22,322 nucleotides of DNA from a virus. Location: positions 1 to 22,322 of IMG/VR virus record IMGVR_UViG_3300046460_000278; one strand, written 5' to 3'. The stretch's first letter is position 1. Every line of letters begins with the position of its first letter. Position numbers and translations under genes: made by a program. The notes below the pieces were generated by a model, which worked only from the letters and a program-made list of their open reading frames with translations, was not told where the DNA came from and made no database searches. This document shows positions 12,378 to 19,607 of this stretch, one piece after another.

Positions 12378-13749
12378 TCCCTACAGCACCGAGGCTGAAC
12401 ACGGCCTGTTGGGCGCGATGATGCAGCGCCCTGAACTGATCGACTCCCTGAGCGACGATCTATCCCCCGAATCGTTTTACTTCCCGGAAAACGCCGAGGT
12501 GTACCGGGGGATCCTGGCGGTGCGCGCGGCCGGCAAATCCGTCGACTTCCTCACTGTGGGTGACCACGTTGGCGACTTGCCGGGAGGCTCCCCGGCGTTT
12601 GCCTACTGCGCCGAAATCGTAAATGGCACGCCCAGCGTTGCCAGCGCCAAGACCTACGCGGGAATCGTGCGAGAGAGGGCCATCGAGCGGTCTTTGTTTG
12701 ACCTTGGCAGCCAGGCGATGGATATCGCGCACAGCGATCAGGACGTGCAGGCGAAAATCGCCGCCGTCCAGGCGGCGGCCATGGCCATTGATTGCGGATC
12801 GGGTGATGACGACATCGTTAAAGTGGGTGACGTGCTGGCCGACCAACTGGAGGTGTGGCAGGAGCGTCATGATCGTCACGCCCGCGGTGAAACACTGATC
12901 GGCTTATCGACCGGCCTGCGGGACTTAGACGAAAAGCTGGGTGGCCTGCAACGGGATCACCTGTACATCGTTGCTGGCCGTCCCGCCATGGGCAAAACCA
13001 CGCTTGCCATGGGGTTTGTTGTCGAGGCAGCGGTGCGCCAGAGCAAGTCAGCCCTCGTCATCAGCCTGGAGATGAACAAAGGCCAGCTGCTGGACCGGGC
13101 TGTGGCGTCCGAAGGGCGTATTCCGCTCACGTTGGTGAAGAACGGAACGGCGTGCCAGACCCACGGAGCGGAGCTCTCTGCAGCGGCCGGCGTGCTGCGC
13201 CGCGCGCCGCTGTACATCGCTGACCGGGCCGGTTCGTCGATTGGTCGCATCCGCTCGCTGGCCCGCCGCCACAAGATGCGTTATGGCCTGGACCTGCTGA
13301 TGATCGATTACCTGCAGTTGCTGGAAGGCGAGGGCGGCAATCGAACCGAAGAGGTCAGCAGCATCAGCCGTGGCTGCAAGCTACTGGCCAAGGAGCTGGG
13401 CATCCCCGTCGTACTGCTGAGCCAGCTTTCGCGCAAATGCGAAGAGCGCCCGAACAAGCGACCCATCCCCTCGGACTTGAGAGAGTCAGGTGCCATCGAG
13501 CAGGACGCTGACGTGATCCTGTTCGTGTACCGCGACGAGGTCTATTACGAAAACACCGAAGCCAAGGGCATTGCCGAAATCATCATCGGCAAGGGGCGCG
13601 ACATCGAGATGGGCACTGTCCGCACGGCCTTTCTTGGGCAGTACAACCGTTTTGAAAACCTTGCCGCCGGGTGGAAACCAGAGCCGGTTGAGCAACCGGA
13701 AAAGGTCACCAGCCTGGCCAACCGTTACCGAAAAAAGGAATCGTTCTGA
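12370..13749 (+). CDS. dnaB: DnaB-type replicative helicase
   Basis: This 459-residue helicase has the DnaB N-terminal domain at about 1-105 (STEAEHGLLGAMM) and a RecA-like motor domain at about 175-430. Motifs seen are Walker A GRPAMGKT (203-210), H1a-like ISLEMNKGQ (231-239), Walker B LLMIDYLQLL (309-318), SQLSR (351-355) and LRESGAIEQDAD (370-381). The length fits bacterial and phage DnaB. The ATG at 12370 is chosen because GGAGG lies 9 bases upstream. It should unwind DNA ahead of the fork as a hexamer, loaded by the O-like protein. No separate loader gene is present. Its stop overlaps the next ATG by one base. Confidence 0.95.
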   Translation: MRDPYSTEAEHGLLGAMMQRPELIDSLSDDLSPESFYFPENAEVYRGILAVRAAGKSVDFLTVGDHVGDLPGGSPAFAYCAEIVNGTPSVASAKTYAGIVRERAIERSLFDLGSQAMDIAHSDQDVQAKIAAVQAAAMAIDCGSGDDDIVKVGDVLADQLEVWQERHDRHARGETLIGLSTGLRDLDEKLGGLQRDHLYIVAGRPAMGKTTLAMGFVVEAAVRQSKSALVISLEMNKGQLLDRAVASEGRIPLTLVKNGTACQTHGAELSAAAGVLRRAPLYIADRAGSSIGRIRSLARRHKMRYGLDLLMIDYLQLLEGEGGNRTEEVSSISRGCKLLAKELGIPVVLLSQLSRKCEERPNKRPIPSDLRESGAIEQDADVILFVYRDEVYYENTEAKGIAEIIIGKGRDIEMGTVRTAFLGQYNRFENLAAGWKPEPVEQPEKVTSLANRYRKKESF

Positions 13750-13958
13750 TGGACTCTCAGCGACTCGCTGTTCCAAATCCGGCCACCTACCGCTTCGCGG
13801 TGTTCTGCTGCTCTTTCAAGATGGAGTTGGGTAGCACCCCGGACCATGCCTTGGCCCTGTTCGCCGACGAGGCCATGGCCAAGCGTTATGGTGCGTGGAT
13901 GTGGCCTTCAACGTTTGAGGTAGTGGACCGTCTCGCCCAACCGGAGGCGACCGATTGA
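13749..13958 (+). CDS. Small hypothetical protein between helicase and recombinase
   Basis: This is a 69-residue protein with no recognised domain. The middle (FAVFCCSFKMELGSTPDHAL, ALFADEAMAKRYGAWMWP) looks like a compact alpha/beta fold with an aromatic-rich end. It begins on the last base of the helicase gene and ends within the start codon region of the recombinase gene, so it is embedded in a tightly coupled operon. The coding-like composition and both overlaps support translation. Function is unknown. Confidence 0.65.
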   Translation: MDSQRLAVPNPATYRFAVFCCSFKMELGSTPDHALALFADEAMAKRYGAWMWPSTFEVVDRLAQPEATD

Positions 13959-15283
13959 GCACCTTGATCAAGACCCTGACCGTGAAACTGTCAGACGCTG
14001 AGATTCAGCGCAACGCCAGGCTCGAGCATGTGCGTGACCTGCGTGATGCCAGTCACCCCGCGTTGCATTTCCGTTATGCGAAGAATCGCACGCGTGGCTC
14101 CTGGTATCTGCTGAATAAGCGTCAGTGGCACCGCATCGGCGGATTTCCCGACCTGAGCACCAAGCAGGTGGTTGCAGCGTTACCGGCAGTGCGTTTGCGA
14201 GTGGCGGCCGATGGTGCCGCCAGCGTTTCGGGTTGGGTAACCGTCGGCGAACTGCTGGACTGGTTTGGCGATCGCATGGCGCGCTCGCGCGCTCTGTCCG
14301 CCAAGCGCCGTTCCGCGAGCAAGTCAGCCATCAGTTGCCAGCTTAAGCCGCGCCTGGGTGATCTGCTGATTCGTGACGTCAACGCCCAGACCCTGGACAA
14401 GCTGCTGATGTGGCCGGCTCAGGCAGAGTTGTCGCTGTCGTACGTCCAGCAGTTGTACCGACTGCTCGCGGTGGCCTTTCGTCAGGCCCGTAAGCTCGAT
14501 CTGATTCCAGCCAACCCGATGGCGGAGCTCAAGTTCATCAACTTCACGACGGCGCGCATCCTGCCCAAGCCTGCCCGTCTGCGCGATGTCCAGGTGCCCG
14601 AATTGGTGGAGCAGTTGGCGGAGCGATTCGTGACTGCGCCGGGTGACGCCATGCTGGCCCTGATGATGCTGTGCCACGGGACCCGCATTGGCGAAACGCG
14701 TCAGTCGCGCTGGGCCGATATTGCGTTGCCTGAGCGTGAGTGGTACCTGCCGGCCGAGCACACCAAGAGCAAGACCGAGCTGCGGGTGCCACTGACCGAC
14801 CAAGTCTGCGCGTTGCTGCGCCGCTACCGAGAGCGGCAGACCGCGCAAGGTTACGAGGGACCGTTTCTGTTCCCGTCTCGCCGAGGCAAGCCGCTCAGCG
14901 ATAACCAGGCCAGTGCCGTGTTCACCCGATTGGGGCAGGGCGCCTGGACCAGTCACGACCTGCGCAAGGTGGCCCGTACCGCCTGGACTGACCTCGGCGT
15001 CGACGGGCATATCGGCGAGATGCTGTTGAACCACTCCCTGGGCAAGATCGCTTCAACCTACATCAATACCCAGGCCAAGGAGCAGCGTCGGCTAGCGCTG
15101 GTGAAGTGGCACAACTGGTTAGATGAGCGCGGCTTCAAGGCGATTCATGAGCAGACAGGCGCTAGATATGAGGATTCGCAAAACCTCGTAGACGCCTTGA
15201 ACGGCAGCGTCTGCGAGTCGATCCCGCAATTTGTTAAGGGCGAGGTTTTAAACCATGCAGAAAAGACCAATGCCTGGCTTTGA
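13955..15283 (+). CDS. Second tyrosine recombinase, in the replication module
   Basis: This is a 442-residue recombinase with all catalytic residues: R244 (CHGTRIGETR), K271/K273 (HTKSKTELR), H334 and R337 (SHDLRKVAR), H360 (LLNHSLG) and Y369 (STYIN). N-terminal residues 36-65 look like an arm-binding domain (FRYAKNRTRGSWYLLNKRQW) and about 95-190 like the core-binding domain. It differs clearly from the 349-residue integrase at the left end. The TTG start is supported by GGAGG 8 bases upstream. It sits between the replication genes and the antiterminator and would be expressed in lytic growth, so its job may be excision, dimer resolution or inversion rather than lysogenic integration. Confidence 0.9.
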   Translation: MSTLIKTLTVKLSDAEIQRNARLEHVRDLRDASHPALHFRYAKNRTRGSWYLLNKRQWHRIGGFPDLSTKQVVAALPAVRLRVAADGAASVSGWVTVGELLDWFGDRMARSRALSAKRRSASKSAISCQLKPRLGDLLIRDVNAQTLDKLLMWPAQAELSLSYVQQLYRLLAVAFRQARKLDLIPANPMAELKFINFTTARILPKPARLRDVQVPELVEQLAERFVTAPGDAMLALMMLCHGTRIGETRQSRWADIALPEREWYLPAEHTKSKTELRVPLTDQVCALLRRYRERQTAQGYEGPFLFPSRRGKPLSDNQASAVFTRLGQGAWTSHDLRKVARTAWTDLGVDGHIGEMLLNHSLGKIASTYINTQAKEQRRLALVKWHNWLDERGFKAIHEQTGARYEDSQNLVDALNGSVCESIPQFVKGEVLNHAEKTNAWL

Positions 15284-15569
15284 GCGGGAACGGATCGAGC
15301 TGGAGCAATGCTCGATCTGCAAGGGGAAAGCAGTAATAAAGGGGGTGTTTTATGAGCTGGCTTGCACTGATTGCAACGGCTCAGGTTGGGTTATTGGAGG
15401 TAGCAAGTTGGTGCTTTCTTCAGACGAGTTGGTTACCCAATTGAGCTTCAAGCTGCAGCAGGCGCAGCGTGAGATTGCGGCATTGAAAGGTCCGGCCAAG
15501 ATACACAAGCCAAAACATGAACAATCGAACCGCCTGGGGGCGGGCGGCACAAATTACACAGGGGATTGA
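15255..15569 (+). CDS. Zinc-finger-like small phage protein
   Basis: Residues 19-44 of this 104-residue protein carry a CxxC-x14-CxxCxGxG element (CSICKG, then CTDCNGSGW), similar to one DnaJ-type zinc repeat, so one metal site is likely. A short coiled coil follows at about 57-76 (LVTQLSFKLQQAQREIAALK), then a basic tail. It overlaps the end of the recombinase gene by 29 bases, with AAGGGCGAGG upstream of the ATG. Such proteins are common before the antiterminator in Pseudomonas phages as I recall; the role is unknown, possibly nucleic-acid binding or assembly. Confidence 0.7.
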   Translation: MQKRPMPGFERERIELEQCSICKGKAVIKGVFYELACTDCNGSGWVIGGSKLVLSSDELVTQLSFKLQQAQREIAALKGPAKIHKPKHEQSNRLGAGGTNYTGD

Positions 15570-15573
15570 GAGC

Positions 15574-15963
15574 ATGATGATTCGCAAGCCGGCAGGCCGA
15601 CCGTTGGGTGACACTGAGTATCTGCTTGAGCAGTGGGGGTGGTGGCGGATGGATGGAATGGGGGTTCCTGGTTTTACGAACCCAACCTTAGCGCTGATGC
15701 GCCAAGCGGTAGTCCAGCCGTCTGCAAGTAAGAATTACTGCATTACCGACGACTGGGCTATTGCTATCGACAATGCCGTAGCCCGACTAGCGCATCGGGA
15801 CCAGCAGATGGGAGACGTAGTGTGGTTATATTTTGGAGCCAAATGGCCGATGGTTCGTGTTGGCAAGCACTATGGGATGAGTGAAGGTAAAGCGCGTGAA
15901 TTGGTCAGAGCAGGTGCAGCATGGATTGATTGTGCTATTGATGACTTTCGATTGGCTGCATAA
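15574..15963 (+). CDS. Q: Q-type late antitermination protein
   Basis: This 129-residue protein fits the phage antiterminator Q family (PF06530-like): LLEQWGWWRMDGMGVPGF near the N-terminus, DDWAIAIDNAVARLAHRDQQ in the middle and a C-terminal HTH-like segment VGKHYGMSEGKARELVRAGA ending in AAWIDCAID. Q proteins bind at the late promoter and let RNA polymerase read through terminators into lysis and head genes. The start is one of two adjacent ATGs (15574/15577) just after the previous stop, with GGGGA and GAGAG upstream. Position at the end of the early operon, followed by tandem terminators and then holin and terminase, supports the call. Confidence 0.8.
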   Translation: MMIRKPAGRPLGDTEYLLEQWGWWRMDGMGVPGFTNPTLALMRQAVVQPSASKNYCITDDWAIAIDNAVARLAHRDQQMGDVVWLYFGAKWPMVRVGKHYGMSEGKARELVRAGAAWIDCAIDDFRLAA

Positions 15964-15977
15964 CTATGAGTTTCTGA

Positions 15978-16011
15978 TAAAAAGTGAAAAGCTGCCGGGT
16001 GTCCGGCAGCT
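15978..16011 (-). terminator. Terminator of the HEPN gene
   Basis: AGCTGCCGG (15990-15998) and CCGGCAGCT (16003-16011) form a perfect 9-bp GC-rich stem with a GTGT loop. On the minus strand it begins 4 bases after the HEPN stop codon and is followed by TTTCACTTTTT. On the plus strand no T tail follows, so Q transcripts would be affected less. Confidence 0.75.
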
Positions 16012-16015
16012 GGAG

Positions 16016-17554
16016 TTACTCGGATTTCGAGGGTGTGGGGACTGGTGACTTTCGCATATCCCTAAAGGCTTTATCTTCGTCTTTGCCACTGTAGGAGTTT
16101 AGCTCCATGGCTGCGCAAAAAAGAACGTCGCGGACTATTTGTTCAGAGAGTTTTCGGATTTCAGAATAAGAGTTAAGTCGATCGTATTGGGTGCCATGCA
16201 GTATTTTTGAGCGACCTGCGTTATAAACATCTTCAATCAATTTTCTTAGTGTTCTTGGGTTTGTACCTTTTGTCACGATTTTGTCTTGGGGAGTATCTAA
16301 TAGGTTGGACGTCATATCAAGAATACCACCGGCTTTTCCGCCATTACACAACACGTCCAAGCTTGTTCCCATTTTTGCGACTGCGATGGCGTCGCTAGTT
16401 TCACGGCAACCCTCCGCGTACCAGTCAAGTGCTGTGGCCCAGCGATTCGAGAGTTCCGGGTGAGCACTGGAACTTGGGTCACTTATCGCGGTGAGTATCT
16501 TGGCTACGGCTGCAATATAAGGCGCTATTGATGCTGCTGCTCTTTGCGCCTTTGTAGCGGGAATGTTGCGAATCATTTTTCCTAAAGACATTCCGGGAAG
16601 GCTGTCGAATATGCCATTTTTACTCGTGATGGTAGTTTTGCTAACTGCTGGGAGACGCTCTCCATTGAGCGTTTGTTGGAAGAAATAATTTGGTGAATTA
16701 AGTCCTAATGAAATTGCATCCAAGGCTGACTTGGCTATAATTTCAGCCAGTTTTCTTGACATTTCACGCTCATAACCATCGATAGTTACACTAACAATAG
16801 CTGGGTGTCTTGCAATTGATTCATATATTGTGTTGGTGAAGAAACCACCTTTGGGAGCAGGGCTTTTTGGATCTTTCAATATGTCTTTTATATCCTCCCT
16901 CCAACTGGAGTTTTCATTAGGGTTTCCATTTGAGTCTATTTTTTGGGATTCTGGGAGATCGATTGAGTCAAGCCAGTCAAATCGATTTTGAATTGTTACT
17001 GGTCCTATGGTGTAAGCTGTTTCAGCTTCAATCCCTAATGTCCCCGCAGGAAAGTGGTGTGTGAGTTTTGAAACTCTATTTGTTACAAGTTTTTCAACTC
17101 TTTCTGTTAATTCATTTTTTAGATCTAATCCTTCTTTTAGAGAAAGTCGACTTGCTGCGCCGTTTACGTATAGTTCGGATATCTCTTGGTGGACAAATTT
17201 GTAGTACAGCTCTTTGTCTACGCGTATGGGGCTTTTTCGGTTGATATGCAGTAGGTGTGTAATATTAACTATAAGTGAGTTTGCCTTGCTGCTGAAGTTC
17301 ACAACTCCTTTTGAAGTTGTTGTGAAGTTGAGTGCGATAGCGGCATATGCTGTAGGGTCGCTTGTGACTGATACCTTGTGAATGATATCCATTTCATTGA
17401 AAAACTCTCTTATTGTTTCCAGAAGATCCATGTTTTGCTCGCGCTTTTTGATTGGTAATTTATAAGTTGTTGAAAGTCGTACGTGGGCGTCCTTTTGAGC
17501 AATAGCAGACTGCTCTCCAATGTGAGGTGCCGCGGATTCAATTTTGAAGGACAC
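16016..17554 (-). CDS. HEPN-domain (Apea-like) protein, putative abortive-infection RNase
   Basis: This is a 512-residue protein. The C-terminal third (about 370-485) is helical and contains YNAGRSKILHGTQYDRL with R448-x4-H453, the HEPN RNase signature; the layout resembles Apea-like HEPN proteins. The first 350 residues match nothing I recognise and may be the sensor. The start at 17554 is GTG with no clear ribosome binding site; ATG at 17431 (residue 42) is an alternative that keeps all domains. TATAAA at 17605-17600 is a plausible -10 for its own promoter. It is AT-rich, reads against the late genes, and has its own terminator, all marks of a cargo gene. RNase activity and defence are inferred. 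Confidence 0.72.
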   Translation of the reverse strand: MSFKIESAAPHIGEQSAIAQKDAHVRLSTTYKLPIKKREQNMDLLETIREFFNEMDIIHKVSVTSDPTAYAAIALNFTTTSKGVVNFSSKANSLIVNITHLLHINRKSPIRVDKELYYKFVHQEISELYVNGAASRLSLKEGLDLKNELTERVEKLVTNRVSKLTHHFPAGTLGIEAETAYTIGPVTIQNRFDWLDSIDLPESQKIDSNGNPNENSSWREDIKDILKDPKSPAPKGGFFTNTIYESIARHPAIVSVTIDGYEREMSRKLAEIIAKSALDAISLGLNSPNYFFQQTLNGERLPAVSKTTITSKNGIFDSLPGMSLGKMIRNIPATKAQRAAASIAPYIAAVAKILTAISDPSSSAHPELSNRWATALDWYAEGCRETSDAIAVAKMGTSLDVLCNGGKAGGILDMTSNLLDTPQDKIVTKGTNPRTLRKLIEDVYNAGRSKILHGTQYDRLNSYSEIRKLSEQIVRDVLFCAAMELNSYSGKDEDKAFRDMRKSPVPTPSKSE

Positions 17555-17646
17555 CTACGAAAGACGCAAAAAAGGTTTTCCGCACGGAATAGATCTGTTT
17601 TTATAGCAGCGTGTATTGCTGTGAACGCAGCGTGACGCCTTTCAAG

Positions 17647-17672
17647 AACCCGGCCTTTGAGTCGGGTTTTTT
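17647..17672 (+). terminator. Terminator before late genes, first of two
   Basis: AACCCG (17647-17652) pairs with CGGGTT (17663-17668) and six Ts follow or overlap. It stands upstream of the holin gene on the late strand and is a candidate for the Q-responsive tR'-like terminator. Confidence 0.7.
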
Positions 17673-17684
17673 GTGCCCATTTAC

Positions 17685-17715
17685 AAGCCCTGCCAGTGAG
17701 CGGGGCTTTTTTTTT
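17685..17715 (+). terminator. Terminator before late genes, second of two
   Basis: AAGCCC (17685-17690) pairs with GGGCTT (17703-17708), with one mismatched pair inside the stem, followed by an uninterrupted run of Ts. Tandem terminators here would keep lysis genes silent until antitermination. Confidence 0.75.
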
Positions 17716-17788
17716 CGGCCCCATGCCTGGCTCTTTGCTTCAAGCGGATGCCAGTGACATGGAGGCCGGACCTATTCGAGGACTACAG

Positions 17789-18112
17789 ATGAACACTGAG
17801 CACCAGGCTCTTGCTGATGTGCCCCTATGGCTGTTGGTGTTGTTGAGCATGGCCGGTTTGTCAGGGGAAATGCTGAGGGCATCGGGTACCGACCTTGGGC
17901 TTCGACAGATCCTGCAGCGCGTAGCGCTGCGCTTTCTTGCGTCTGGTTTATTGGGTATGGCCACGCTACTGCTCGCTATGGCTCTGTGGACCAACCTCTA
18001 TCTAGCTGCTGGCTTAGGCATCGTTACTGCGGTGATCGGTGCAGACGTCGCGGGCGGTCTTTACACCCAGTTCCTGGCTAAGAAAGCCGGTATTAACTCC
18101 CGTAACTCCTAG
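17789..18112 (+). CDS. Phage holin (pyocin-type)
   Basis: This 107-residue membrane protein has the N-terminus MNTEHQALADVPLWLLVLLS, very close to the holin of Pseudomonas R/F-type pyocin clusters as I remember it. Three hydrophobic segments (about 12-29, 48-67 and 72-92) and a basic tail (FLAKKAGINSR) fit a holin that opens the inner membrane for endolysin. The start at 17789 is chosen for GAGGA 6 bases upstream; an upstream in-frame start would run through the terminator region. It is the first late gene after the terminators. No endolysin gene appears next to it; it is probably further right, outside the window. Confidence 0.88.
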   Translation: MNTEHQALADVPLWLLVLLSMAGLSGEMLRASGTDLGLRQILQRVALRFLASGLLGMATLLLAMALWTNLYLAAGLGIVTAVIGADVAGGLYTQFLAKKAGINSRNS

Positions 18113-18127
18113 GGAGGTGAGGGGGAA

Positions 18128-18865
18128 ATGTTCAAACTCGACATCGGCGTCAATGACGGACCGCTGACTAAGTCAGCGATGGAGTTGCAGCAGCGGCATA
18201 TCCCCTTTGCGTTGACCCTAACGGCGACGCGGCTAGCCCAGAGGGTCAAGAAGGGCGAACTGGCGGTGCTGAAACAGCGTTTGGATCGGCCGACCCCTAC
18301 CACGCTCAATAGCCTGTTTGTGAAAATGGCCAGCAAGGGCAAGCCCGCGCAGGTCTATTTCAAGGACCAATGGACGTCAGGCATACCCGCCGACACCTAC
18401 CTACAACAGGCAGTATTCGGTGGCTTGCGGCCACATAAGCGCTTTGAAAAATCGCTGATAGCACGCGGCATCATGCGGGCAGGCCAGTACGCGCTGCCCT
18501 CGGCGTCGTTCCTCAACCAGTATGGCAACGTATCGCGAGGGACGATGACCAAGGTGCTATCAGGTTTGGGGGCGGCCGAGTCTGGTCGCGGCTATGCGGC
18601 CAACGCCACGGACAGCAGGCGCAGTATGAGCAAGGGCAATAGGCGCTTCTTTGGTGGTGTGGTCGGTGATGAGTCGGGTGTCTGGGAGCGAATGAATACG
18701 AAGTGGGGCGATGCTGTTCGGCCCGTATTCATCTTCAGCGATGGCTCGCCGGGTTATCGCACCATCTTCCCGTTCTTCAAGATCGCGGAAAACATCGTCA
18801 AGGCCAATAAGGACCGTGAGTTTGCCGGCGCGCTGGCCGACACCATGGCCACGCCTAGGCCTTGA
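18128..18865 (+). CDS. Conserved phage protein, possible minor tail/virion protein
   Basis: This is a 245-residue basic protein following an ideal ribosome binding site (GGAGGTGA, 7 bases before the ATG). Segments such as GIMRAGQYALPSASFLNQYG, NVSRGTMTKVLSGL and RRFFGGVVGDESGVWERMN recall phage minor tail protein Z-like or head-completion proteins. I am not certain of the family. It lies between the holin and the terminase genes, an unusual place for a tail protein but one I recall for this family in Pseudomonas phages. No membrane segment or catalytic motif is visible. Confidence 0.65.
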   Translation: MFKLDIGVNDGPLTKSAMELQQRHIPFALTLTATRLAQRVKKGELAVLKQRLDRPTPTTLNSLFVKMASKGKPAQVYFKDQWTSGIPADTYLQQAVFGGLRPHKRFEKSLIARGIMRAGQYALPSASFLNQYGNVSRGTMTKVLSGLGAAESGRGYAANATDSRRSMSKGNRRFFGGVVGDESGVWERMNTKWGDAVRPVFIFSDGSPGYRTIFPFFKIAENIVKANKDREFAGALADTMATPRP

Positions 18866-18954
18866 GCCGTCACCCCCGAAAAAAGATCGAATAAAGCCGG
18901 TCTTCGTGCATTTTTCGCTTGACGGTCGTGGTTTGGTCGGAGCTGGCCCGTGGG

Positions 18955-19006
18955 CAATGGGTCCTCCCGGTGGGGTGGGGCATAGGGGGTAATTCGGGCC
19001 CCGCTC
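18955..19006 (+). other. Candidate cos site
   Basis: This is a G/C-rich block just upstream of the terminase small subunit gene, containing GGGTCCTCCCGG and an interrupted stem GGGG-TAATTCG-GGCCCC. Similar sequence stands before DUF1441-type terminase genes in other prophages as I recall. Lambda-type terminases cut at cos immediately upstream of their own genes, so position fits. The cut points cannot be read from this sequence. Confidence 0.4.
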
Positions 19007-19052
19007 TTTCGCTATGTATGAGGCATTTTCAGAGGTTGGTTGTTGTTTAGTT

Positions 19053-19607
19053 ATGGCCATTTCTTCGATCGCACGAAAGCCGGGCTGGCTTAACAAAAAG
19101 CAGATGGCCGAAAGTTTGGAGATTTCTGTCCAGGCCTTTGATAAATGGGGTGTCGAGCCGGTCGCCAAGATCGGACGCGAGTCGTTTTATGACGTGCGTT
19201 CGGTGTTGGATAACCGCCTCAAACACCAGGGCGACAAACAACAACCGACCGGACCTGACGGCGAAATCATCGACCCGCTCATTGATTACCGCTTGCAGCA
19301 AGAACGCCTGCGCCTGACTTCGGCTCAAGCCGATGCTCAACAGCGCAAAAACCAAGTCCAGGAAAAGGAGCTGGTGCCCGTGGGTTTTATGGTGTTTGCC
19401 CTGGGTCGCTTGTCCGCCCTATTGGGTTCGAAGCTGGACACCATTCCCAAGAATTTAAAACGCAAACATCCCGACTTGGCCATCCGGCATATGGAAGGGA
19501 TCGAGCGCGAAATTGCCGTTACGCGTAACGAGGCTGTTGGGTTGTCCGAAGCCATTCCGGAGATTTTGGATGACTACATCGCCACCTTGGATCAGGGGTC
19601 TGGCTGA
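19053..19607 (+). CDS. Terminase small subunit (DUF1441/Nu1-like)
   Basis: Residues about 8-50 of this 184-residue protein (GWLNKKQMAESLEISVQAFD, KWGVEPVAKIGRESFYDVRS) form the Nu1-type winged HTH that recognises cos. A charged helix of about 40 residues (DYRLQQERLRLTSAQADAQQ) follows, then a C-terminal assembly region (about 105-184) for the large subunit. The ATG at 19053 is preferred to one at 19014 because the HTH begins just after it; neither has a strong ribosome binding site. Its end overlaps the large-subunit gene by 38 bases, as in many lambda-type packaging operons. Together they select and cut phage DNA for packaging. Confidence 0.82.
   Translation: MAISSIARKPGWLNKKQMAESLEISVQAFDKWGVEPVAKIGRESFYDVRSVLDNRLKHQGDKQQPTGPDGEIIDPLIDYRLQQERLRLTSAQADAQQRKNQVQEKELVPVGFMVFALGRLSALLGSKLDTIPKNLKRKHPDLAIRHMEGIEREIAVTRNEAVGLSEAIPEILDDYIATLDQGSG

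Noticed and set aside
14324-15034. A 236-codon open frame opposite the second recombinase
   Set aside because: It is antisense to the catalytic domain; the residues follow from GC-rich codon periodicity and no start signal was found.
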